Source of the DNA: Blasia pusilla
Taxonomy: Eukaryota; Marchantiophyta; Marchantiopsida; Blasiales
Direction: 5' to 3'
NCBI GenBank assembly: GCA_050084515.1
Contig: CM114271.1
Span: 15,438,001-15,502,000, forward strand
DNA length: 64,000 nucleotides
A program made the translations under genes and the position numbers. Within the stretch, counting starts at the first letter, position 1. Each line of letters begins with the position of its first letter. Below are positions 54,339-64,000 of this stretch, one piece after another. The notes under the pieces were generated by a model that was given only the letters and a program-made list of their open reading frames with translations, was not told the origin of the DNA and ran no database searches.

Positions 54339-55355
54339 GTGAGTTTTGGAATGCGGCAGACGCTCACCAAAGAGGAGTGGGCAACGAAATCATACGGACT
54401 GCAGTGCAGTGGGAGCTCAGGACGAGGAGGAATGGACTCATCTGATTCCTCGTTGCAGATCCGGAGCTATGAGGATGGGGCTCCGTGGGTGTTCAAAGGG
54501 CGAGCGCTGTATCAGCTGCAGGTGGTGAAAGCAGATGTGGCTCGCAAGTTCATTCCATCGGAGCTGAAGCTGGTGGAAGCCTTCGGGTACACTTTGGGAG
54601 GATTCTTTCTAGCGCGTTACGATGGAAGTCCCGCAGGGCAATTCGATGAAGCCGTCGTGATCCCTGGCATTGTGTGGAATCCTCCCACGTCTTGCGCTTG
54701 GGCTGGCAGAGTGCTGGTGGGAAGTGAAGAAGCTCGCAGCCATGGCAGGAAAGAGGTAGGTCTGCCCAGCCATCTCGCGGATTTCTCAACCACTATCCAA
54801 GAGCTCTCCACATCCTCGCCAAGGTGGAATGCAGGGTCTTGGTTCCGAGGTAAACAGAAGACTCTCAAAATTGCCCAGCACTGTGTGCAGATTGTCCAGA
54901 AAGATGGCATCAAGCGCACGCCCTTGTGCTCAGTGGCTGGAATCCCGGACACTTTGATGCAATCTTCAACCACTCACGTAGACAAGAGATGGATGGGACC
55001 TACACTGCAGCTGCACCTGCCCAACTTTAGTGGCAAGACGAAGGAGCAGCCCAAGCTCTTGAAGTACTCTTGCGCCCTCAATTGCAAGGTGAGGGTGGTA
55101 GCGCCGGCCAAAATCAGTTCTTTGACAGAGGAGCACATTCCTGGGGAGAGAGGAGGAGAAGAAACGAGAGACTTGCTTGCCGTCCTCACAGGGAAACCAT
55201 TAGTGTCCATCTTCTTCGACAGAATGGTGATGAGTGTGGACAAACCCATCGTCCTGGAGCTCAAGGTTGATCCAGCAGAGAAGAACAAGCAGAACGATCG
55301 CGCACTAGTCCCTGCAGCCCCGAGTACGGCAGCTCCCGGACAGCTTAGCTCATGA
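54339..55355 (+). CDS. NXD1: NEOXANTHIN-DEFICIENT 1 homologue (acetoacetate decarboxylase-like)
   Basis: 338 aa in one uninterrupted frame. Tomato NXD1 is required for neoxanthin accumulation and carries an acetoacetate-decarboxylase-like fold; its exact reaction is unknown. Family blocks are WVFKGRALYQLQVV, LVEAFGYTLGGFFLARYDGS, then GIVWNPPTSCAWAGRVLV, HGRKEVGLPSHLA, MGPTLQLHLPNFSG and LLKYSCALNCKVR. Three in-frame starts are possible: 54339, 54351 and 54432 (MDSSDSS). Homology begins only after the third, so the first 31 residues are uncertain. The C-terminal ~20 residues are Ala/Pro-rich and probably disordered. No transit peptide is obvious. The complete lack of introns contrasts with both flanking genes. 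Confidence 0.9.
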   Translation: MSFGMRQTLTKEEWATKSYGLQCSGSSGRGGMDSSDSSLQIRSYEDGAPWVFKGRALYQLQVVKADVARKFIPSELKLVEAFGYTLGGFFLARYDGSPAGQFDEAVVIPGIVWNPPTSCAWAGRVLVGSEEARSHGRKEVGLPSHLADFSTTIQELSTSSPRWNAGSWFRGKQKTLKIAQHCVQIVQKDGIKRTPLCSVAGIPDTLMQSSTTHVDKRWMGPTLQLHLPNFSGKTKEQPKLLKYSCALNCKVRVVAPAKISSLTEEHIPGERGGEETRDLLAVLTGKPLVSIFFDRMVMSVDKPIVLELKVDPAEKNKQNDRALVPAAPSTAAPGQLSS

Positions 55356-57200
55356 TCCGATCCAAATCGAAGCACAGCAGATTTCGTCGCCTCTATGTAT
55401 AGAAGAACCTGAGGTAGGAGGTAAAGATCAGCGCTGCAATTTCGTGCACGGCAGAACTCCTTAAAGAGGTTTGCGTTGGAGTTGGTAAGCCCCGTCGATT
55501 CTGCTGGTAACAAACTTGAAGATTTCCTGCTACCTCAAGTGCACAGCAGGTTTCAAGTGATGATCCGGTTCCTCCACGCATCGTGCAGCGCAGCAGCTCT
55601 ACGCGGGGCGCGCCCTCTAGGGATTGGGGTTGGAGTCCGATCCAGCGGACAGGAATGGGCTACTGGGGTAGCCTCATTGCGGCTGCATCCCGGGAGCCAA
55701 GCTTACAATTACGCAATTTCATGTTCGAATTCGTTACTCGGACCATCTGCCAATACATATCTTAGGGTCTCCGAGTCGGAACCAGCTTAGCGATGTCAAA
55801 TGCACAGCCTCTCCGATGGTGAGTGCACCGAAGATCCGAGCGACTGTAGGGAGAAGGGGTAAAGCCCAAAAAGAACTAAGGAAGATGAGTTAATGTCCTG
55901 ACACCTGATCATTCTTGTAATAATCACATTTCGAAATCACTCGTTTCCTGGAAAATGTCCACTCAAACGTCTGAAAGATGAGTGGGCAACTCAATAGATT
56001 GATAAGCTGCTAGTGCCTCTTTAGTCCAAGCCCCAAATTGAAGCTGCTACTGCCTTTATTCGTGTACCCCGTCACCTGAATTTTGTGGTAACAGTCTCCG
56101 AGTATCGGCGTAGAGCACCAATGGCAAAACTGAAATTTGTTTGTTGACGCATGACAGCTGATCGAAACCTCAATGGATTGATTGGATACGTGACATAGCT
56201 ATGAACTTTCTGTTCACTGTGGAAGGTAGGTATCATGTGAGGCAAAATAGACTACATGTATACAAGAGAGTTCTAGAGATGCTCGCAAATGGTAAATCAG
56301 TACAAGAAGTTCGTACAATTTGAACTTAGTCTGCCAATGACCAATTGTATGTTCGGTAGCATGGGTGTTTAGAAACGACACTGCTTCTCATCCCATTTGA
56401 GTGTCCAAATCTTTTTATATACTCCCGGACACAACCGGAGTCTGCACTGTGCATACGTAAACAAGTTCTTCAAAATCCTGCCCAATCCTGCACTTGTGAA
56501 GAATGTCTGCTTACTGCAAATTACCTACTATGTAAAAATCCTGGGGAGCTTTAGATGAAAGCTCCAGAGGTTTCCGCACACGACCTCACTAGATTGCTCT
56601 CAAAGTAATTCACGCAGTTGATTGTACTATGGACCCAGATGGAATCATCACACCAACGATTCATGCATTCCAAACTTTGCGCACCATCCTATTTTGAGTG
56701 ATTTGGAATGGTACTATCTGGTGTTCGGGAGATCCTACTGGTCAAAGTTTTCATATTGCACCTTCTCTGCTTCAAATCCCCATCACAAAGGAGAAAGCTC
56801 CTATAGAAGGGCCACACCCATCACAGCAGAGCTCCTACATTTGGGCAACTACCTGACATGTTTATCTAAAAGTCTGCAATCCTAACATCTTGTGTTCTGG
56901 TCAAATCAGTTATAATTCTTGAGGTACCAGCAGAAAATGATTTAGTTTCCTCTGAAAGTGGAAGACCTTCTATAACAGAAGTATGTCACTTCTATTTCAA
57001 AGGTCCCTAGAAGGTCTTTGCGTATTTCCGAATTGAGATTCTCATACCACATTCCCTTCCTGGAAATCTATGATCACTAAATGAGTACAAAATAATAAGC
57101 TGGCATCTCTGACAACCTTCTTTAAGGCAATGAATGGAAGAACCAGATGACTTAGGATTGTCTGATGAGATTTTGTGCCACAATAGAGAGATGGCTTCCT
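55356..57200. other. Region between the convergent NXD1 and DOHH genes
   Basis: It should hold the 3' UTRs of both genes. I find no conserved coding motif on either strand. Confidence 0.5.
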
Positions 57201-57201
57201 G

Positions 57202-60151
57202 TTAGGCCACAGGGGTTTGTAGATAGAGAAACTGCAGAAAAACAACAGTATAGGTCAATTATCTTGCAATTTACCAACAGATGTATGATGAAAGTGATAA
57301 ATCCTGTAGCTCTGACCCAAAATCTCACGGAGAGAGCCCACGATCAGGCAATAAAGCTTACCTCAAGCGACTTCCCTTGAAGCTCAAAGTCAAGCACACT
57401 CAAGGCTACTTCGCAGCTTTGAGCCACTAATGGTTCAGGGTCTTTGCGAAAGGTCTTCAACAGTGCCACACTCTCACCATCTGTGAGCAGAAGTTCATTG
57501 CTATCAAACTCTGACAAGCAAGTCTCTTCTTTAATCAGCAAGCATTGATTCAAAAACATTTGACAAGCATTTTAGCCTAATACCCTACCTACATTTACAT
57601 TCCAGCGATAAGCTTCAACCAAATCTCATGAGGTCTGCTCGGATTTACCTGCGATTGAGCCCAGGGCTTCAGCCGCTTCATGTCGAACCATAGGGTGTTC
57701 AAAGCAATCCTTCAATGTTGTCATTAATGCAGTAGTTGCTGACTTATCTTGCAATTGTCCGAGGACATACGCAACCTGAAAAGAACACATCACTTTAATT
57801 CAATCTCCTTTCCTTTTAAAACCGACATGCATTGTCCTTTTCACATCTCAAAACACACTACATTTGGCAGTTCAAAATAGCTTTGGCTGATACACTCCAG
57901 GCATAAACTAGGACAGCAGGGATAGACTTGGGTCAAAGCATGATCATAAGTTGTGGCAAAGGTAAGAGCTCACCTTTTCAGAATTCCTCCTTACATTTAC
58001 AGAGCTTTAGAACTCTTTTCGAACTATCCACAATCAAAATTCAGGTCTGCCCATGCTGTCAGGGTATACTTCCAAGATACGCCTGACCACCTCTGAAGAC
58101 TCTTTGGAGAACATAGAATAAGTTGATTGTTTTAGTATTAGTGAAGATGGTACCTCATGTCGGAGAAGGGCGCTCTTGCAACCCAGAGCCGCAACTATTG
58201 AATCCACAGCATCGGCACCACCCCTGTTTCGGAGTGCAAACATTGCTCCATAGCGTTCATACATTCCCTTCTCCTCATCCAGAAGTATCTTCCTTTCCCC
58301 ATAAATGCCACAAGATACAGATGAAAAAAAGAAAATCAGTGGCTCGCACGTTACAAACATCTAGTTTGAAGAATAAGGTGCTCACACACAAGGTACTTGA
58401 TTGACACATACTGCATGACTTGTACAAAACAAAATACTGCTCATAGTGGAAGACTTGCGTTATCAGTAAAGAAAATTGCTTACTCGCCTGCAAAGAAAGA
58501 AAAGAAATACAAAAGCTGTAGACAACTATGAATGTAGATTGTTGGCCACCTCAAGTCCAAGATGCTCGAATTGTTAGGGGCTGGAGCAGCAGGATCAACC
58601 GACAAGTAAGGTGATGCATCGGTGACTTCATCTTGATTAGGTGTAGATGCTACTCCCTGCTCTATCCTCCGTAAAGCTAGTTCACAAGTTTCTCTCACTT
58701 CAGCAGCAGGATCAGAAACCAAACTCTTTCGCAGAAGAGCAACAGCTTCTGGTGCACCAATGGCTCCAAGTGCTTCAGCTGCCTAGATATCAATGCACAA
58801 AGCAGGAACTAAGGTTAGAAGCTCGTACCCAACAAGGCAGGCAGATTTAGCAACAGTCACTGGTTAGCTATTCCGAAAGTTGGCCAATATAAACCAATGG
58901 TGAGAAACAAATCTAAAAGATACCACACAACGCAAAGCGGCCATTGTTTAGGTCACCAGAGATCTCATGGGCTGGTCAAGGGCCATTTCTAATGCTCCCT
59001 TGACTTAAGTCCCTACAGTCTACTTATCTTCACCAAGGTATGATCACCTGTACAAATTTCTCAGAAACTTCCTGGAACTCTTTTGGACATGTAAAGACAT
59101 GAGAGTATGCATTCAGAAATTGCCAAAAAGCATGAGCTAGATTGCACAATGATATGACACAATGGCACAGATCACCCTAGCTCCAAGAGGTCTGATAGTG
59201 GTCTGACAGCCCTGTGTAATGACTGGGAAAGGGCTCACACCTCATGGCGTACTATGGAAGCCACAGAAGCAACATCCTCCAAAACCGCCCGCAATGCCGG
59301 TATGGCCTCTGGGTCCTGCATCTGACCCAGAGCAAAAGCTGCCTCATGTGCCAACAAGTTCGATGCATCTCTCATCGCTACACCCATTTATTCATGCAGG
59401 AAACGCAGACACAACCTAGCTTAGATTGCTCACAAAAAGCCTTATCTTAACTCACACACGCAAAGCTCAGATATAAAACACACGGGAGAGCTCAGGCGCT
59501 AGGCAAATTATGACACTGGAAACCCAAATAAATCCTGGCGGGACATATCATATACCTTAGCAGAGAGAGAAGGGGCCTTAAATTTCTACGCGTTGGGGCC
59601 GAATTAGGCTACATTCCAAGACCATGCAGCACGTAAACAGAAGTACAGCAAATGTTCCGACTCTCATTTTGCTCACTCCTTGACAAGACCACTAGTTTCA
59701 AAACAATCACAAGCTTTTACCCCTGCGTGCAATTCACTAACCTGCCTTATCACCTAATCCATGAACGTCTTTTACAAGGTGTAGAATCTGCGTCTTGGAC
59801 AACAATGAAGTCTAATGGCAGCAGATATCGTGGAACGCATCAGAATTTAGCGAAATTGCAAAGCTAGGATGTCCAAAAGCGAATGGCTCCAGGATGACGG
59901 ACAGAAATGCTTCGCATTACAATCGTAAAGGGTCTCAACCAGAAGCGAGTGCTTCACCCCTTACCAGTGATTAGAGCCTCACGGGGTACGGGACCCTTCA
60001 TATTACGTAGAGAAAACAGAGCCCTCCAGCGCTCTGCGATTCCCAGGCGTTCGTCCAACATCTGCTTGGCTACGAACTCCACCGTCACGCCATCAACGAC
60101 AGCATCGGCAGACAATTCCGTCCCACGACTACCGACATCATTGTCAGCCAT
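57202..60151 (-). CDS. DOHH: Deoxyhypusine hydroxylase (HEAT-repeat di-iron enzyme)
   Basis: Cytosolic monooxygenase that hydroxylates deoxyhypusine on eIF5A, the last step of hypusine formation. Seven exons on the minus strand join in frame: 60151-59965, 59377-59241, 58782-58550, 58292-58154, 57775-57649, 57480-57362 and 57231-57202, giving 323 aa against a usual ~300-320. The HEAT-type repeats carry all four iron-binding His-Glu pairs: 73/74 (LLAHEAAF), 107/108, 231/232 (ALLRHE) and 264/265 ([12 protein letters not shown]). [13 protein letters not shown] marks the second half. The last exon is only 30 nt and encodes FLYLQTPVA plus the stop, which fits the family C-terminus. Introns are GT-AG, read on the minus strand. 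Two in-frame upstream ATGs (60223 and 60220) would add 24 or 23 residues; homology cannot decide between the starts. Confidence 0.95.
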
Positions 60152-60223
60152 AGCCTTTTCTCCTCTAGTCCGATTCTTGATCCGGAAATTGCTGCAAATC
60201 TGGGCTGCGATATTGCGCATCAA

Positions 60224-61900
60224 AGTGGATCACCCAACCTCAAAACCAGAAAGATGTTTGCCAGTCGTTGAATTTATACCATGATTTCTGGAGAACTCGG
60301 GACCTCATTCCCTATAAGGTCCCTCGAACAAACCAATCTGTTTAGGGTTTATGCAATTTCCAAAGGTTATGATCTATCGATGGGAACCATTCTCCTGAAC
60401 AATTTTGGCCTCCTCTTTGCCTCCAATGGTGTAGTGTTTTGATAAGTTTAGGTTTAACCTGGGACCGGGTTATATTTAATTTTCTTTGTTATTTACTCTT
60501 AATTTCTTCTCCATGTGAAAGGTTTCCTCAAATCCTGCTCTCTTTGAATTATATAGATATTATAAATGATAATTCATATAATGTTTTAAAAAAAATCTAT
60601 GGATGGTGGAAAATGGTATTTTAAATCTATGGATGGTGGGAAATGGTATGTGTGTTTCATGCCTTTTTTCAACATTATGTTCATCTACTTCTTATTATAT
60701 TTTTTCATGAGTATTGAAAAAAGTTTTTATATTCGTAATTTTTTTCATAGATTAGGTATCCAAGTTCTTGGATGAAGTTCTTTGGAAAGATATAGAGTGA
60801 CTTCATTTGTTATCTCATATAGGGGATCAACAAGTGACTTACAGAATTTTCTTCGGATATATTTGGTGATGTCCATCCTACTTCGCATTTGTCCTTCCAC
60901 TTCAAAGTTCTTTCATGGGCCGACTTTTTTTTATATTTCTCTCATGACAACTTTCGGTCAACTTCTTGGTCTCAATACATTAGAGGAAGATGATGATGTC
61001 TTGGCTTCACGACAAACTATCTTGCCTATTTTTTTTGGGGTCAGGGGTTTTCCTCATCTTTTGTATCTACACCATCATTTTTTTCAGGGAGTTGGGCCTT
61101 GGTTGCTCCGATTGTAACTTCAAGATTTCTACAAGGAGTTGTACCTATCTTGATGGGTGATATGGCCTATGTAGAGGGATCTATTATTTCAACAACAACT
61201 GAGATCTGTCTAGGATCTTCTTGATCTCGTTACACAAGAAATTCTACCTCCTTTCAATCAATTGACTACATAAGGGGTTGATCGACTTTAAGAGCTATCT
61301 TCAAGAACTTGCACCGACTAACATTTTCCAATAGTCTCTCGGAGGCATCCCTTAATAATCATAAAGTTCATCTATATTCATGTGTGGATAAAAGAGCTCA
61401 CTATAAATCCTTTTATTCTTCCATTTCATCTTCCATAGAGTATATTCTCAATGTTTTTGCACCTTAAATTTCATCATCCTTTTCATCTAGGTGTGATCAA
61501 TTGTGTATATCGAGAGTCCATTGATGCAAAGGGTATCCACATTCTTCAATGTGCATAACACTCTTAATGTGTGAAGAACCCGGGATGGTGGTGGTGGTGG
61601 TGGATGATGTGACATAATCACCACCTTGGTAGCATTCATGAATAGTGTTAGCCGGCTTGAAGAGTTTTTGGAGGAGAACACCCATACAAATGACATGCCG
61701 ATAACTTATAGTCCCATGGAGAGACATGCCATGATGGATGTTTCTTCCCATGGTACAGACTACTACGGAGACATCTACATCATTGTGGGGGTATGAGCGT
61801 TGACTTGCAAAGGAATTCATATGAGTTCATGAGGTAGGCTTGAAGCCATGTCTTTATTTTGGAGTGGAACAAGAGGTTTGACAATCGTGCTCTTAGAGTG
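60224..61900. other. DOHH upstream region, then AT-rich DNA
   Basis: The first ~200 bp hold the probable DOHH promoter and 5' UTR. From about 60.45 kb the sequence is AT-rich. A GGTGGTGGTGG run lies at 61587-61603. The 61600-61900 stretch probably belongs to element 4 upstream of its DNMT relic, but I cannot align it with confidence. Confidence 0.45.
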
Positions 61901-61918
61901 GAGATGTTGACATCCTAG

Positions 61919-62443
61919 GATATCACATACGTTGTGTGGTAGTGTCTTGAGGAGGGTGCAAGAGTACTAGATCTCTTTGGAGGGATCAACACGGAGTTAC
62001 TGGTGGTGTTACATGCCGACATACATGTGCAACAATATCTTTATGTTGAGAGAGATGAGATTGTACGCCACGTCTCGTTACACCTTATGGCGAGGTTGAT
62101 CCATTCATATCATGAGTTGTTGTCAACATATGTATTATGAGGGTACCAACATACACTACTAGCTGATATTTCATTAATATAGGGATCTCACGACGTGGAT
62201 ACAGTTTGGATTTTTGGATGGCCATGTCAAGGTCATTCATCAACTGGCCAAGCTGTTGGATTGTAGAATCTGAGGTCAAGGATGTTTTTGGGAGATACTA
62301 TGAGTACTACAACACTTGCAAGAGAGCCATACATACTCTTTGGCCTATATTTTGAAGAATGTGTCATTGTTGGAAGACACTTGTACACAGATGATGACGA
62401 GTGTGTATTGATAAGGGCATTGTTAGGACTTGCTGTGTTTTAG
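61919..62443 (+). pseudogene. DNA methyltransferase relic with intact PCQ motif (element 4)
   Basis: One reading frame, broken by a few stops, carries C5-cytosine methyltransferase motifs in order. The lead-in is DITYVVW, matching DITPDYVV of element 2. Motif I is RVLDLFGGINT (61961-61993). QQYLYVERDEIVRH and RLIHSYHELL follow. Motif IV is GWPCQGHS at 62216-62239 with the catalytic Cys intact (codon 62225-62227). A motif VI-like LYFEECV lies at 62345-62365, with EEC where ENV is usual. The C-terminal part is missing after about 62443. It is homologous to the inverted domain at 19.6-20.0 kb, so it is probably the remains of another retroelement. No RT or integrase remains around it. Confidence 0.7.
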
Positions 62444-62520
62444 ATGTTCCCTCAAAAGTGATTTTCATCAATCTAATCCTCTTGAACTCTAAGAGCCCTA
62501 ACATAGCAAACCTATGCTCA

Positions 62521-62641
62521 AGGGTCTCACTTCCACAAATATGCCCCATCACGTGTGATAAAGTAAGGGGTTTTTTAATTGCGTCCCTTGGAAGACTTAT
62601 TAAGTTTTGTGGAAGAACAAGAGGGTTCAATTTATTCCATG
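62521..62641 (+). repeat. 121-bp direct repeat, first copy
   Basis: It shares AGGGTCTCACTTCCACAAAT through TTCAATTTATTCCATG with 63541-63661, exactly 1020 bp downstream, with about a dozen differences. It lies just after the element 4 DNMT relic. Confidence 0.85.
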
Positions 62642-62904
62642 ACGTGCTTAAACGAACAATGGGATCTTTATATTAATTGCCCTTCCATGGAAGACGTTCA
62701 CATAAGATAGGGTAAATACTCACAATATATATATATATAAAATACATATTTGTCACATAAAATTTCTTTATATTTGTTTCAAATTTAATTTTATATAATA
62801 ATTTTTCTCCCTAGGTACAAAATTCTTTGATTCTTTTCAGGGAAATTTAGAGGGAAAATGATAGTTTTTTTTAAAATGGTTTTCCTCCCTTCACCATTTT
62901 CCCA

Positions 62905-62959
62905 CAAACAAACTTGAACCGGGTTTCTCCAAAACCAAAACCCGGTTCAAGTTTGTTTG
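62905..62959. repeat. Perfect 22-bp inverted repeat, 11-base loop
   Basis: 62905-62926 (ends GAACCGGGTTT) pairs exactly with 62938-62959 (starts AAACCCGGTTC). It is the longest perfect single stem I found. Confidence 0.9.
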
Positions 62960-63540
62960 AATCTACAACAGACGTTGGCCCTTCCACAAGATCAATAAAG
63001 TCAAAGAAAAGGAAGGAAAAGAGACACAACTTACAGTGGAGACAAGAGTTGCAAAAAAGGAGTATTGGTTGGGGCGTATTGTGTATATGACTCAAAAGAA
63101 CGGTACACATTGGTCAAGACTTCGTAAGACCTTAGACTTGATGGGCGTGCATGTACCTCCTCTTGGACAAAAGGGAAGCATTTTTTGTGTCATGTGTAAA
63201 TGATACAAGTCTTCTGACCATGGTAACAACAAAGCCTTATTCACTTATGATGCAATAGATGTGCAATGGATTGATATTGAAATGGTGATTTCTAATGTGA
63301 ACTTGACAATGAAATCAGGGATATAAGATATAATATATATACTTTATTCAATTGACTTACATGCTTTGACTATATACACTCAAAATGTGAGTTGATCTTG
63401 GTGCATTTTTTTTATGGTTGAGACATGTTGGATTTAGTATTTTTGTTGGATTGTGGTTAGAATGTACTTGACACCGTTAAATTGTGGGAGAAAGTAAGCT
63501 AGGGGGATGACAAATTGGCTGATTGAGCTTCTTGCACTCG

Positions 63541-63661
63541 AGGGTCTCACTTCCACAAATATACCCCATTAAGTGCAACAAAGTAAAGGGTTTTTTAATT
63601 ACGTCCCTCGGAAGACTTATTAAGTTTTGTGAAAGAACAATAGGGTTCAATTTATTCCATG
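63541..63661 (+). repeat. 121-bp direct repeat, second copy
   Basis: Partner of 62521-62641. Its right edge is followed within 12 bp by a repeat B element. Confidence 0.85.
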
Positions 63662-63672
63662 GCCCTCTTCAT

Positions 63673-63998
63673 GGTTGCACAAAACCGGACTAGTCCTTCC
63701 TTAGGACGGACATGGACGGACAAGTCTAGACATGTCCATGGACATGAGTTCCAAGAGATGGGACCCACACTTTTAGTCCATGATGGAAGGCAAGGCAAGG
63801 ATGAGAGGATCAATGAGGAAGGAGGGAGTGGAGATGGAGGGAGGAAGAAATGGGGGTGTATAGAACACGAAGGCAAGTAAGGGGAATGAGAAAGAAGGAA
63901 TAGGTGGGGCCCATACGTACAAGTCCTTCCATAGGATGGACATATCCACATGCATGGACATATCCACGGACACGGACTTTGTCCACATGCAACCTTGG
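63673..63998 (+). repeat. MITE-like repeat B, complete copy
   Basis: It begins GGTTGCACAAAACCGG and ends CCACATGCAACC followed by TTGG, so the termini are inverted repeats (GGTTGCA/TGCAACC). Nested inside are CTAGACATGTCCATGGACAT and CATGGACATATCC. It is about 326 bp long and non-coding. It matches 11702-11970 in the same orientation and 14404-14634 in the opposite one. The transposase family is unknown. Confidence 0.65.
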
Positions 63999-64000
63999 CA

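Overview
The window is nuclear DNA from a streptophyte (plant lineage). Four intron-bearing or plant-type housekeeping genes sit in one island between about 34.7 and 60.2 kb: an ethylene receptor, a granule-bound starch synthase, a NEOXANTHIN-DEFICIENT 1 (NXD1) homologue and a deoxyhypusine hydroxylase. Short introns, very long (TC)n/(GA)n tracts, AT-rich flanks and unusual Ty3/gypsy elements suggest a non-flowering lineage (bryophyte, lycophyte, fern or streptophyte alga). The sequence alone does not let me choose among these.

Layout. 0-1.2 kb: the 3' end of a plus-strand Ty3/gypsy element (integrase C-terminus, PHD finger, 3' LTR). 1.2-12 kb: AT-rich DNA with short dispersed repeats and a (CT)n tract. 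12-13.1 kb: the 5' end of a decayed minus-strand relative. 14.97-24.49 kb: a nearly complete but dead minus-strand element with LTRs, gag, protease, RT, RNase H, integrase and PHD finger. It contains a 1.0-kb inverted piece holding the rest of the protease plus a C5-cytosine DNA methyltransferase (DNMT) domain. 25.2-29.3 kb: a more decayed relative with gag, protease and DNMT traces. 31.4-37.8 kb: GC-rich leader and ethylene receptor. 37.8-45.3 kb: AT-rich DNA with an LTR relic and a 156-bp (TC)n tract. 45.3-52.7 kb: starch synthase. 54.3-55.4 kb: NXD1, uninterrupted. 57.2-60.2 kb: deoxyhypusine hydroxylase on the minus strand. 61.9-62.45 kb: a third DNMT relic that still has the PCQ catalytic motif. 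63.67-64.0 kb: a MITE-like repeat.

The four genes have no evident pathway link: ER ethylene/copper sensing, plastid amylose synthesis, carotenoid metabolism and eIF5A hypusination. I could join every exon of the three spliced genes in frame across GT-AG introns, and each agrees with its family length.

The most unusual content is the retroelement family. Comparing copies gives the order gag - protease - DNA methyltransferase - RT - RNase H - integrase - PHD finger. Such an element would carry both a DNA-methylation writer and a possible chromatin reader. All copies here are broken.
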